Below are positions 44,501 through 57,400 of a stretch of 64,000 bases of DNA, one piece after another. The notes under the pieces were generated by a model. The model was given only the letters and a program-made list of their open reading frames with translations, had not been told where the DNA came from and searched no databases. The stretch lies in contig NW_003546483.1 of the NCBI RefSeq assembly GCF_000090795.2, positions 83,050 to 147,049 of the forward strand, read 5' to 3'. Numbering within the stretch: position 1 is the first letter of the stretch; each line of letters begins with the position of its first letter. The stretch is from Amphimedon queenslandica. Taxonomy: Eukaryota; Porifera; Demospongiae; Haplosclerida; Niphatidae. Both the position numbers and the translations under genes were made by a program.

Positions 44501-47500
44501 CTTAAACCATAAACTGTAAAATTTACAGATATTTCTGTACTCGGGGCAGTAGACGGTCTTCTGGTGGCTTCATTAGGTCTGCCTGGTGCTTTTGGTTTTC
44601 CCCTTCCTCTTCCTCCTCTCCTTTCATCTCCTTCTCTCTCTTCATCCTTTTCATAAAATTCAAGCATAATCTCATGCTCTGATTCTAATTCCTTCTTCAC
44701 TTGTACCCATCGTTTCTTCCACTGAGCAATGACATTCTGTGTAGTAGTCACAGCAAATTTATTGACTGTAAAGTCACAAAGAAACTCCTTCAATTCGTCA
44801 CACACTCCATCAACGGCTGATGACTTACCCATCACACTAATAGTAAACTTCTTTGAGAACTGGTAAGCCTCCACTCTTGGCTGTGGTAATTGGATAGTAC
44901 GACATTTCCCTTGTAATTTCTCTAGCTTATCATGACATTTCGTCTTCAGATAGACTACCTGATATCCAGTGACTTCAATAGTTTTAGTCACAAAAATTGA
45001 GTCTTCAATTTGTGCCTGGCATTCCAGGATATCACTGTCTCTTATGCCATGTACTAGTACTTTGGGTGATTGGGTTGAGGTTCCTTGCAGAAATATTCTG
45101 ACTGAATGCGCTTTCTCAAACTCTTGCTTCCTTTTCATGATATAATCCGTTGATTTAGGAGATACAGAGATTGACTCGGTGTGAGGATTTAAAGTCTAAA
45201 AATATAAAAATTTATACCATAAAATACAGCACATGTAAATTAACCAAAGCTGCTACATGTACATGCACATTTAGAGGAGGGCCAAATTACAATATTCTTT
45301 TATCACTTTTATAGGCATAAAGTTACAATCCTATCCACAATACATATACATGTACATTGTATGCTAACTAACACACCTCCATTTCAGAGCAGACATGTTG
45401 AAAGTCCTCAATGCTAGTACTATAAATCGATATCGTAAATCCTTTTGAAGAACCTTCAGATGATGAGGAATGATGTCGACCCTGCCTTGAGGAGCGGCCA
45501 GACTGCTGGGTGGAGTCCTCCTTGTTGTGACGAGTGATGACGTGGGTAAAGGTTTTCTTTTGATGGAGTTGTCTAAGAACTTCAGACTCAATGTGCGAGA
45601 TAAAACGACAATCAGCGGAAAAGGGAAATTCCTTAGATTCTAGTTCCGACGTGACAAAATACTCTAAAAGTTTCTTTTCAGTTTCACTGACGACGTCACA
45701 AGGTCCCTCAAAATAAACGACATCCTCTGAACTAGTGACTTTAGATGTTAAACCAGTCAATAGTTGCTTAGTACCTTCAGTTGGTTGCTTGAAAAGGCAA
45801 TGATGAACATACAAAGCAATACCAGGAGGAGCCTCTAGTGGTCTACGTACGAATTCAGAGCTCTTCAATAAAGCCTGGATCCTTTCCTTGGCATCAGTGA
45901 GATCAGCAGTGACGTACCCATGAATTATTATACTGCTATTCTTTGTTTTTATTGAAATATCGACCAAGCAATCTTGCTCGATTCGCTGGATCACTGTTAA
46001 AAGCTTTGAACGTACTCTCTCCAGCGCTTCTGGTCCCAATAAAGTAATCTCTTTGTTTTTCTTTTTACGAATCAGCTTCATTATCTCTTGAAGGCTTTCT
46101 TCATTACGGCAGCAAATGTAATCAGTAGCTCCGTCGCTAGAAATGATTGCTGTTTTAGGATTCAGTGAGGAGAGTTTCCTTTTAAAAGAGAGGAAAAGGA
46201 TCGGCTTAAACGGAGGAAGAGCAGATTTTACTAATTCCAATAGTCTCTTCTCCACATCAGCACGAGCTAGTGGTACATTATGAGACAAGCCATTGAGTGA
46301 AATCCCTCCATTAGAATAAGTAAGTTCCACTTGATATTGCATGAAAATATCATTAGAGAGACTAGGATGGAATGCTTTTAATGCTTCAAGTTTGACCCTA
46401 GAAAAACAGCATAATAGTAATATATAATAGTCTCGTCAAGACTCTTTAAAATAAATGCTGCAAATATCAATGTATTGATCTACATGCAACATGATTTTTA
46501 TGCGTCTTACAACAAAATGTAAGCACATTGTAAATGTAAAATGACACACAGTGATTATCATTACCTTTCAACTCTAATGTCTTTGGCTAGATTATTCCAG
46601 CAGTAGGTGTAGGCTGACTCTACAGCAACCACAGTGCCAACGATAAGGAGCTTACAGGCACCATCACGAATTGGGAATATAATGATGTGAGAATTAGTCT
46701 CAAAAGGTCGAACTAACTCAATGTAATTCTTTCCGTCATTCATCATTAATTCTTCCCACTGCATTTCTGTTAGTACAACAGATTTCTCAGTATATTTAGC
46801 TATTGTGTTCCTCTTAAATGAGTCAATTAGATCATGGGATGGTGCTTCAATATAAAGGGAGCCAGGTGAATAGGTGAGGAGCCCACCATTTTGCTCTAAT
46901 CTTTTAATGTCTTCCATAGCATCATTGCCAAAGCATTGATACAATTCTCTCGACATATCAAACCTAATAATAAAATAAAGAAGTACATTATGTACACTTA
47001 CATAGCTCAAGAGTATTAAAAATACATGTAATTCAACCACAACTACATGTACATGTATTGCTTTCAAGTTTCAATTTTTGTTCACAAAACAACTATTAAT
47101 CTATCTACTCCTTACTTATGCTGGTAGTTATCTTATAAATAAGCTAACAAACACATTTGCCAACCACTTACTATAAGCATAGTACTACTATTAATACATC
47201 TTTATATACATAAAGGTATTATTATTTGCTACACACGTACACTAACATACCTCTGGTGAACATAATTGTTAGATGGTGAAGGAGAGCAAGTGTCATTAAG
47301 TTTCACTTGTACGGATGCTCCCTTCATCTCCAGCCCATTCAACAGCACAGTAGCACTAAATGCATCAGCCATATCAGGAAACGTCACGGTACAAACAGTA
47401 GGAGAGTTACGATATAAAGCTTTAATGTTAGTAACGGATGCAGTAGTAATGTGTTCAATAATCTCTTGATCAGTTATAGAAGGATCGAGTGAACTAATGA

Positions 47501-48230
47501 CTATACTGCTAGTAGTAGCAGCTGTGGGAACTGATGATGTAGAAATAGGAAGAGTAGAAGATACTGGAATACTTTCTGGAGGAGGATTTGATGTGATATC
47601 TAGTAATGATGGATTACTAACTGAAGGACGTGATTGCTCTTGATTCCTTAAAGCAGTCGTATTATTAGCAGGTGTATCTTGACTGCTAATGGTTGGTGAC
47701 AACACGGTAGATAGATCTTCAGTTTGTCTAGTCCATGTTAAAGGATCGGACATTGTTTGAGACGACTGACTATTCGGATAACTTAAAAGATCAGTTGCTA
47801 ATGCAGTGGTACCTGCAATATCATCTTGTAATTGACAATTATCTTGACTGAGTGATAACGACAACAAATTACCAGCCCCACCAGTAGGAGAGAACTGAGA
47901 CGGGCTGAGATTAAAGGATTGTGTACTATCAACTGTTAATAAATTCTGGTCGTTCATCGTATTAGGCAATAGCGTAGTGTCATCTTGACTCAAAACAGGA
48001 GGAACAAAAGTCGATTGTACACCAGTTATGTCTAAATCTAGGAGGGCAGGAGGCGGTGGCAATGGAGCCAATAGATCAATCTCCTCTATCCCTTCAGTTA
48101 ATGGCACGTTAATATTCGTGACAGGAGGAGGAGCAGAGAAGCCATTGCTTTGGTTATCGTCTCCGGCTCTGTCTGTTAAAAGTTCCGGCCAATTGCCTTC
48201 TTCCTTGGAAATAGGTTGCTTTTCGGCCAT
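41563..48230 (-). CDS. PARP14-like protein B (RRM, macrodomain, three WWE, PARP)
   Basis: Four exons (47251-48230, 46565-46963, 45377-46397, 41563-45195) give 2,010 residues. The N-terminal 230 residues are Ser/Thr/Pro/Gln-rich, then an RRM (SIVISSLDPSITDQE). A long series of KH/RRM-like repeats follows. One macrodomain lies at about 43390-43850 (DAIVNAANGDLKHIGG, GVFSVPGP), then three WWE domains (43250-42560; WSWRDDDNLFKPYDQY, WYYFNDQQQWTLYDD, WSFNNDKGVYQEYSE) and the PARP domain (42190-41563). The triad reads His (HGTRNNDP), Tyr (NYFAVNASYSD), Val (DVFMTYD), so poly-ADP-ribosylation is unlikely. PARP14 family members read and write mono-ADP-ribose in vertebrate immune signalling. Confidence 0.92.
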
Positions 48231-48692
48231 TATATCAACTCTGAACTAGAACTAGCGGCTGATTCTAGTCGTTTTAATAGCGTCTCGAATGCCTAGTCAC
48301 TCTTCCACTCTTACAGTGATTCTTGGAGTGAGGGGATTTTACCATGCTAGCAATGAATAAAGTTATAAAATTACAGTTAAATAGAAGGGATCATGAATAA
48401 TTAGATAAAATCCCTGCAATAGATCTATCATCCCTGCAATCATGTTAATTTGTTCCATTAGAATAATGGCAAATAGCTTTATTACATATAGATCAAGATT
48501 AATTTTTATAAAAAGCAAAATTTTCATATTTTAGGTCCTGCAGCTTTCACCTTGTAAATTTTCTGCAGATCTCAGCAAATCATATGTGCAGAGCTCAGCC
48601 ACCCACGCAAAGTTGGAAGCCCCTCCCACGTAAAAAAACATTATCATTATTATGTCATAATCAGCACTTTATTACCAACGATTATTTGCATC
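48231..48692. other. Divergent intergenic region between PARP B and PDX1
   Basis: Shared upstream region of two divergent genes, 462 bp. It holds CCACCCACGC (48599-48608) and CCCCTCCCACG (48620-48630) 60-95 bp upstream of the PDX1 ATG. No other structure seen. Confidence 0.5.
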
Positions 48693-51131
48693 ATGGAGGA
48701 ACGCCAAACTGGTGAGTTTTTACATCATTTGCTTTACTATACCGTACTGGTACTGTTGTTACCTAGTAATGTAATGATAAATGTATTAAAACGAGCTTGC
48801 TCGAGCTGAAACTCCTCTGGCAAGGTGGATACTTTGCTGATTCCACGTGGTGTGTTTATACACTCATTATTATACATTTAATATTAAAGCTTAGGGATTA
48901 TAATGCTCAGCAATCATGTCCTTATTTTATTCTGATACCAGCCAATGCTTTTTATTCAATATTTGCCCCCTCCCTATGATTGATACCCTTCAAGTATTAT
49001 ACCTCATTACATCACTGTCCTTGTATTAGGTACACCTATGTTAAAGGAAGGTTTAGCTCAGATGCTAAAGGGGGGAATTATAATGGATGTTGTCAACGCA
49101 GAGCAAGCTAAGATTGCCGAAGAGGCAGGAGCATGTGCTGTGATGGCCTTAGAGCGTGTTCCAGCTGATATTAGAAAAGAAGGAGGTGTGGCTAGAATGT
49201 CTGACCCAAAAGTAAATAGTTATACATAATTCAAGTTACAAAATATGCGTAAAAGGTTTTTATAATATTTTGTTAAGTATGTACAAGTTACACAAGGTTT
49301 TCATGTGTATAAATAGCTGTTTGTATATGAATATTTTTTTTAATTTGTTTTTATTTTTTTTAGAAAATTAAAGAGATAATGGCAGCTGTCACCATACCAG
49401 TAATGGCTAAAGTTCGTATCGGACATTTTGTCGAGGCTCAGATACTCGAGGCTCTCAGTGTTGACTTTATTGATGAATCAGAAGGTAATGTATAGTACAA
49501 TTAAACTTGATACATTTAGTACAGTAAAAATCACTAGAAGAGGTTTCATTACATTTTCTGATGCATGTACATGTTCTTATGCTGTGTATCAAGTTTGAGC
49601 TCATTAAAGGATTTTTGTATCGTTATTATTTTTTAATTAAGCTTACTATCTCAAAGCAGCTGCTTATCATTGCTTGTTAATTTTATGTTTACACCACATT
49701 TTGCTACACTACTATAAACACTACTATGATTGTACCAGTCATTCTGCCGATATGACTCAGCAGAAGTTAGCTAAGAAATGAATGTTAGGGGAAGATTTAT
49801 AATTACCTTAGTCATCCTCAGTTGCTCAAAAATTAGGCCAAAGCACCTGTACTATAATAGTACAGGGTCTTTGACCAGATTTCATTAAAAATGACAAGGA
49901 GAGAATTCTTTGTTTTTATGATTTTTTGATTCATGCATGTACTTATCTTGTGTAAAAAGTTTGAGCTGATTCCAATCAAATTAAAATTTATTACAAATTT
50001 TTAAAGTTGCTCCAAAATCGGACCAAAGTCCTGGCAGTATTATAATGCTTTTGTTTCACTGTTGTAGTATTAACTCCGGCTGATGATCAGAATCACGTTA
50101 ACAAACACGATTTCAGTGTACCGTTTGTGTGTGGAGCCAGAGACCTTGGCGAGGCCTTGAGAAGGATTGCTGAAGGTGCTTCGATGATAAGAACTAAAGG
50201 AGAAGCAGGGACAGGTCAGTAGTTTGTATTATTTTAATCACAAATTTTAGTTTCAATCATAATTATTATAATACTATTATAGCACAATTATAATACTTAT
50301 ACTTTAAGTTTCCTGTATATTTTAATGCTTTATTTTGTACTTGTTCTAGGTAATGTGGTTCAAGCTGTTAAACATGCACGGACAATCAATCATCAAATCA
50401 GGATTGCAAAGGCAATGGACTCCAGCGAGCTGTACAGCTACGCTAAAGAGTTAGGAGTGTCACACGAGCTTTTAAAGAAGACAGCCGAACTTGGAAGACT
50501 GCCTGTTGTCAACTTTGCTGCCGGAGGATTAGGTACATTGCAATGTTATGTGGATATAACTGTGCCAATACTGCATGTATAATAGTATAATGCACGATTC
50601 TTCTCTTTCTCCCTCCTTTTAGCTACTCCTGCTGACGTTGGGTTATTAATGCAGTTAGGTGTTGACGGAGTATTTGTTGGCTCTGGCATATTCAAGAGTG
50701 CCAATCCGGAGAAAAGAGCACGGGCTATGGTCCAGGCAGTAACTCATTTCAATGATCCAAAGATACTTGCAACAGTCAGCGAAGACCTTGGAGAACCTAT
50801 GGTAGACACACAATACATATTCCATTCCTCATTGCATGTCTGCATACACTGCATATAGCTGGTAATTTTGGAGTGATGAAATTTTGATGAATTGCTAAAT
50901 TTTTGATGATCAGATGGTTTTAATTTGCCATTGAGCATGTCCATAAATGGTTCAAAATGGTGAGTTTAATGATGGCGAATGGCTGTCAAATGCTAAATGT
51001 CCCAAAATTCTCTCCCTCCAAAGTTATCAGTTATCACAGTATTTGTAATGATGCTATTTTGATGGCAGGTTGGGGTCAATTGTGACGAGTTGAAAGAGAA
51101 GTGGGCCGGAAGAGAAAGCTCTAGAGTCTAA
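48693..51131 (+). CDS. PDX1: Pyridoxal 5'-phosphate synthase subunit PDX1 (PdxS/SNZ)
   Basis: Seven exons (48693-48711, 49030-49211, 49364-49484, 50068-50214, 50350-50532, 50623-50801, 51069-51131) join in phase into the full PdxS barrel of about 300 residues. Both catalytic lysine regions are intact: VMAKVRIGH and [25 protein letters not shown] and the GGVARMSDP block are also canonical. The enzyme makes PLP from ribose 5-phosphate, glyceraldehyde 3-phosphate and ammonia delivered by PDX2. PDX2 is not in the window. Most animals lack this pathway; sponges are known to keep it. Confidence 0.96.
49530..50040 (+). repeat. Palindromic repeat copies in PDX1 intron 3
   Basis: A fragment at 49550-49605 (TGATGCATGTACATGTTCTTATG, CAAGTTTGAGC) and a fuller unit at 49830-50020 with the palindrome CCTGTACTATAATAGTACAGG (two bases inserted at its centre). 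Same orientation as the 37.3-kb array. Confidence 0.75.
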
Positions 51132-51437
51132 CGCTTGAAAATTGTATCATTATTATTTATTATTGTAGTTTAGTTATTGTTAGTAGTTTTATTATTATTG
51201 CTGTTTATTTATTGGTCTATTCCTTTTATTTTTGATTCAATTTGTGCTAAAAGTTGAGTTTCTCAGCCCCGCCCACGCACTTAAAAATAATTAGTGGGTT
51301 GCCTTGGTACCGCCCACCTAAAATTAAAATTAAATGTCCGCATTGTCTTAGTCATCTTAGTCATTGTCAGTTGATTCATAGGGTCTATCGCCGCGTATAT
51401 ACCAGTATTTACTAGACAGCAGTGTTCCTTTATCACA

Positions 51438-54400
51438 ATGTCGTCCTCTGAAGAAGATTACACGAGTGACAGTGAATCCATTTCAAGTAGCACCTTCAGT
51501 TCCTCCTCAAGCAGTGATCTCAATTCTAGTATCTATGTGGGCCAACTGCCTCCTTTTATTAACGAGACCCATCTCCGCCAACACTTTATTGGCTGTCATA
51601 TCATCAGTTGCTTTGTCGTAAGAGATAAAGCGACAAAGATATCGAAAGGTTTCGGTTTCATTAGATTGGAATCAGAAGAGGCTGTGGATAGAGCAATCAC
51701 TATGTACAATAAATCGCTAATTGCCGGGAAGCACTCAATTGTAGTACGAAAGAAACAGGAAAAGAAGAAAGATGGGGGTAAAGGGAAGGGAAGAAGAGGT
51801 AGGACGAAAGGTTCAACTTCGTCAAATAGAAAAGGATCGTCTTCATCAGATAGGAAAGGATCTGCTTCATCAGATAGGAAAGGATCTGCTTCTTCTCTCA
51901 CTGGCGATAATCTCGTTAAAGTTTGGGTTGGTAATATTCCTCCTGACATTACAGAAGACCATCTTATGTTGATCTTCTCTCGTTTCAAAGATAAGATGGT
52001 TCGACCCATAGATCCCATTAGGGTAGGAGAGAAGAACTCTCGATATTCCTTCCTGAGTTTTGGATCACTTGAAGACTCAAATGCTATCATATCCGAGATG
52101 AATGGGGTCGTACTTAGAGATCACAAACTTGTCCTTCGACCAAGTAAACCCGACCCCAAGGAAAAGAAAGCTAGTGCTAGGCTTCGTCAGGTCTCAGATA
52201 CATGTACTACCTCCGTTTTGCCTCCCGAGCAAAGCAGTTCTACTGTTGTTCATTTAACTAATCTCTCGCCAGAGATCAGCTCAACAGATTTGAGCGAATT
52301 GGTATCTGTCGATTCTTCTAATGTCTTCATCAATTCACGTGCAAACACCGCCTCCATTGTATTCCCATCTCAGCAAGCAGCCAGTGATGCTGTACAGAAA
52401 CTAAATGGACAAATGTTCCTTGGAAGCACCATTAGAGCATTCATTTCTACTACTGGCCCACCTCCACTTAGGACCAGTAGTAGTACAAGCAGTACAAGTG
52501 ATGCTACTCCTAGTAGTGAGTTACACAATATAGATAGTAGTACTTCAATAAAAGTAAGCAATCTTCCACTTGGCACAAAGAAAGAAGATGTGAGGAGTTA
52601 CTTCAGCTCATTTGGTCCAATTATGAAGTGTGATATCGTTAGACAGAGAAGTAAGCAGGCAACCAGTTCTTCTGCTGTCGTTACTTTTAAAACTCCTTCC
52701 TCTGCCTCAAGTGCTGTTTCGTTTGATGGCTATTCGTTTTTGGGACGGCCTATGAAAGTGTCACTTAAGAAAGCAGCCTTGAAGGATGGGAGTATAATAA
52801 TAGTGTCTGGCCTCTCTTCTGTTACGACTGGATCTGACGTCTTCCATTGTTTTAAATCTTACGGTCAAATGATTGGGAAAGTGAATATAAACGAGACTCA
52901 CCCGCGAAGATGTACAATCAAGTATGTGGCAAGAGAGTCTGCAGAGAAAGCAGTTAGAGAAAAGAATGGTACAGTGTTCAAAGGCTCTGTGCTGTCTGTA
53001 CAGCACCGTGAGGAGGAGGAGGAGGAACAAGATGAGACTGATGGCGATATTATTGATGATGCACCCAGTCAGTTACAACCTAAAAGGTTAGTAAGATACT
53101 TACATGTACATGTACATGTACATATTACATGGTAGATTAATGATAATTGCTCATCGTAACCAATGAAGTGATTATAAAGGCCTTCATACAAATGTACTAC
53201 ATGTACTTGAGGCAAATTTTTGCTAGCAATGTTTGCGGTTACTTTGATCTTGTAAGCAACTCGTTGCTGTTAAATAAAGATGTTCTATTCTTGGCAACAT
53301 GTTGATTTGTTGCTGGCAACAAGTAGGTGATCATTCTGCCTGTGTCAGAATAACAAAACTTGAGTGTCAATGTTGTTTTAACTTATAGGGAGATAGTTTA
53401 TTTTTTCCTTATCACAAATCAATGTATTTATGTAGGTACTTTATGTAGTAAACAAATGACCCAAATCAATTAAACAGGGCCTACTGTAGTATTGTGTGCT
53501 TTACTGTTGTGTTTTTATTTGAGTTACACGTATTTTTGTGTATCATACAGATTTTCAGAGAAGAAAGAGATCTCACAAGAAATGTACGAGCTATGGGTTG
53601 ACAACTCCTCCTCTGAGATTGAGAGCTTTGAGCTAAAAGGAGGGACACATCAGTACAGCAAAGGGACATTGAGTCTTAGTGCTGCCTCTCAGGAAGACAT
53701 TGATTTGCTAACAAAGAAGTTAAGCCTCTACAGGGAAAGGATGCTGGAGTGCTCGGCAGTACAATGGAATCAACTGGTGGTAGTGGATGAGCTTGGAGTT
53801 AGTAAAATGGATCAGTTGAAGAGTCCTTTTACTAGTATACCCGACCTTCGTATCATTGAGAGGCCTCCTCTGAAGGTGTTGTTTGTGGGGCCTGTGATGA
53901 CAGTTGATAGCGCCTATTATCACTTCTTTAACGAGTTTGGGAAAGAACTAGTAGTTGATAGGTGAGTTTATGTACTGTTCTAAAAAATATAACATTATAT
54001 TTACATGTGTAGTAGTGTTATGAACTTGTTTCTAGAGTAGTGCTACAGAAACACTATCCATTGTATTGCTATAATGCACATAAATAATTTGGTCTGATTT
54101 TGGAGCCATTTTGGGGGGGGGGGAATATGGGTATTTTGGTATTTTTAAATGGTCGTAACTTGAAAAATTGAAGTCGGAATCAGCTCTAACTTTCTACACA
54201 GCATAAGTACATCAATATGTATCAGAAAATGTAATAAAAATTGGGAGTGATTTTGGAGCCATTTTTTGGAAAAAACCATGGGCTACACATAATTATACAT
54301 GAAGTACAGGCTTTAAAGTGGCTCATTTTAAGTGCATCATTGATTGTTCTCCAGTTTGTACATTAATTGTATAATACCTCATATTTTTGTGTGGCTTATT

Positions 54401-57400
54401 AAAAAATATTTCTTTCCACAGCCAAAAGATGGAGGCATTGCTGGAGATGAATGAAGACCTCTGCAAGGACATCCTTAAGAAATACCGTGTTCGTGTCCGT
54501 GGCTTTTCAACCGGCTCAACAAAACTGACCTTTGAAGGAAACTCATCATCTCTACCACTAGCTCGTTCAGCAGTAGAAACTGCATTAGCTAGTATCAAAC
54601 ACATCCCTCTCCCTCCTTCTCTCTCTGCTCCCCTCGTAAGAGCTGGCCTTGGTATATGTGAAAAGGAAGGTATCACTTGCTCTGTTTTCGAACACAAAGG
54701 ACAGCCCATGCTCGCCTTTTCCTCTGAAGATCATCGTCAAAGAGGAGAAAAGATTTTCAAAAGAAAACCGTTTACTAATTTCGTTCGTATTAAGGAAGGT
54801 GAATCTCACTCAGTTCAGTCATTAGAAGGCGTCATTAGTTCTGATCGTGTCCACATTGAATTGAGCGAAGACTCGATTCTACTGAAAAGCTTCGAGAAGG
54901 AGGACGTACAGGAAGCTCGTAAAGAGATCGAGGAATTCATTGGGACGGCTGTCAAGCAAGAGGAACTCTCATGCACCCAAGAGCAAAAGGTTTATATCAA
55001 GAAAAAGTTAAACTCGGCCGAAATTAAAGCAAAGTTCCCAAATGTCGTAGTGCGGAAAGACAGCGTGTGTATTCAAGGTACACAAGTAGATTGTGTGCAG
55101 TGTTCCAAGGCACTACTGGAATTAGTGCCGGAATATTACGATACTGTTATAATTCAGTGTAACAGACGCTTTTATCCTCTCATTGATCAGCACATCATAC
55201 AGCCAGTTGGTATTGAATGCATTGTTGCTTATGATGGCCAGGGACAGTACAGGAGACGAGGAAGGGGAGGAAAAGATAAAGAAAATAGTGGAGAAGGGGC
55301 TTCGAACGAATTAAAGTTATTTGTGTATGGTTTCTCATCTTTGGAGACGTCTATTGATGCATTGAAAGTAAGTTTGATATTTTAAAAGTTTAATTTTATG
55401 TTCTTTTTTAAAATAGAGCGTGTCTCCTAACACTATCCGTGTTCCCGTTAGCCCAAAGGCCAAAGGATTAGTCGAGAAGATGAAAGCTGATATTGAAAAT
55501 GATTGCCTGTGCAAAATTATTATAAATAATCATCCAAATGTTCTAGTACATAGCCTTGGACAGCAAGAGAGCCAGAGAGCCAAACGCCTCATTCTAGACG
55601 GGATCAAGAAGCAATTGGTGATATTTAAGCATCTTCCTTCTCCTCCAATCCCAGCCCTACACTTGAAGTACCTTATTGAGATGTATAAGGATAGATTTGA
55701 TGAGGTCTCCGAAGGCCTCGAGCTCTTTCACCTGCCAAAGAAGAGACCGTTTGATGCAATTGGCCCAGATGAGACTGATTCTATTAAAGTGAAGGGGACT
55801 GGGGAGCAGGTTGATGCAGTAAAGGACATGCTTGATGAGCTGATTGGAGAGAGTGAGTTTCATCAAAAGCACTTATTTCTTCCCATCACTTTCCAGCCTT
55901 ATCTTCTCCGGATGTGGCGGAAAAGGTGGAATTGTCTCAAAGCGATTTTTAAAGAGAGATTTGACATTTTGATAGAGTACAAGTGTCCAGAGTCGATTGA
56001 CCCTGGCTCTCAGGTTGAGTTTTGTATATATGGGTTCAATTATGAAGCATTTGAGTTGTTTAAAACTAAACTAGCCATAGAGCACTCTCAGCCTCTTGTC
56101 GTTTCTGAGATCCCACTCCCGATTGAGAGAGTCAAGGAAGTCCATGCGGCTCTTGCTGAGCACAAGCTTGATTTTAGGGACTATCCTGTTGATGTTTACT
56201 GCAATGAAAAGGCTAGGAAGATTATCATCAGGGCTCCTGATTTTTTAAAGGACGACATGGAGACCGTTCAAGACGAGATTGAAAACTTTCTTGAGGAAAC
56301 GTCAATCGTAAAGGACAACATGTCTTTGATTGATATCCCTACATACCTTCTTTTTACTTCTTCTGAGCATGGCTACTATAAGCAGGCACTGTCTTATGCA
56401 AAAGAGACTAGAGTGACGCTACGCTCATACAGACATGGTCAGATTGTGGGCTGTACATTGACAGGTCCTGCCTTGAAGATAGAGATCTTAAAACTCCAGT
56501 TGGGTTCAATTTTGAAGTCGATTAAACCTTTGCTAGGTTATATCCACGTACCAGTAGACCCTCTGGCCCTTCCATCTCTCACCCCTACTTTCTGCAGTGA
56601 CATCAACTCTAAACTCGAGAGTCAGTTCATGACCGTACTTATTAAAATGAGTGGCTCATCGCCACCTTCTACCCCTCCAAAGCAGCAGTCTGGTGACACT
56701 TGGCACTGGAGGGATAGTGATGGTTCCCTAGTTCCTCATTCGGCCTCGGTTTCGAAAGAGCTCTCAGCAGGGTACAAGGCAAACTCTACCAGTAAATATA
56801 TTGTCATTGATGATGGGAAGGCCATTGAAGTCGATTTTTGTTCAATGGTTCAGACTGATTTAACAACCGGGATTAAAAGACAAGTAAGTGTCAGTTCCTC
56901 TGGGCCTGTTCAATGGTACTGGGCCAGTGATGATGGTACTAAACTAATGCCATACAGTGCAAACGATTCTGATACTATGGAGAATAAGTATAAGATGAAG
57001 CAGACTGTCTTTACTATGACCTTTAACCAACAGCCCTACTTGATTGATACTCTTGCAATGATACAAAAGAATATGAAAACTGGGCGTAGTCGTAAAATTG
57101 AGCGTAAAGCTACTCCAAGTGCTTCTGGTCCTAAGCAAAGCTCTACAGTTAGATTATATGGTCTGAAGACTAAACTGGATGCTGCCTCCCAGCATGTTCA
57201 GGATAGACTGTCACAGTGTCTCAAGACTAACGAGCTGACTAATCCTCTTCTTAGCAATCCAAAGTTTTATGCAGAGGTACAAAAGATTGCTTCAAAGCAT
57301 AATGTCCAGACTATTCGAGGAAATCTTGGTCCTAGTAATGATAGGAGGGGTGTTCCTCCTGCAAAAGCTGTTGTTCCTCTTGTTGCTGGTGGTGGTGGTG

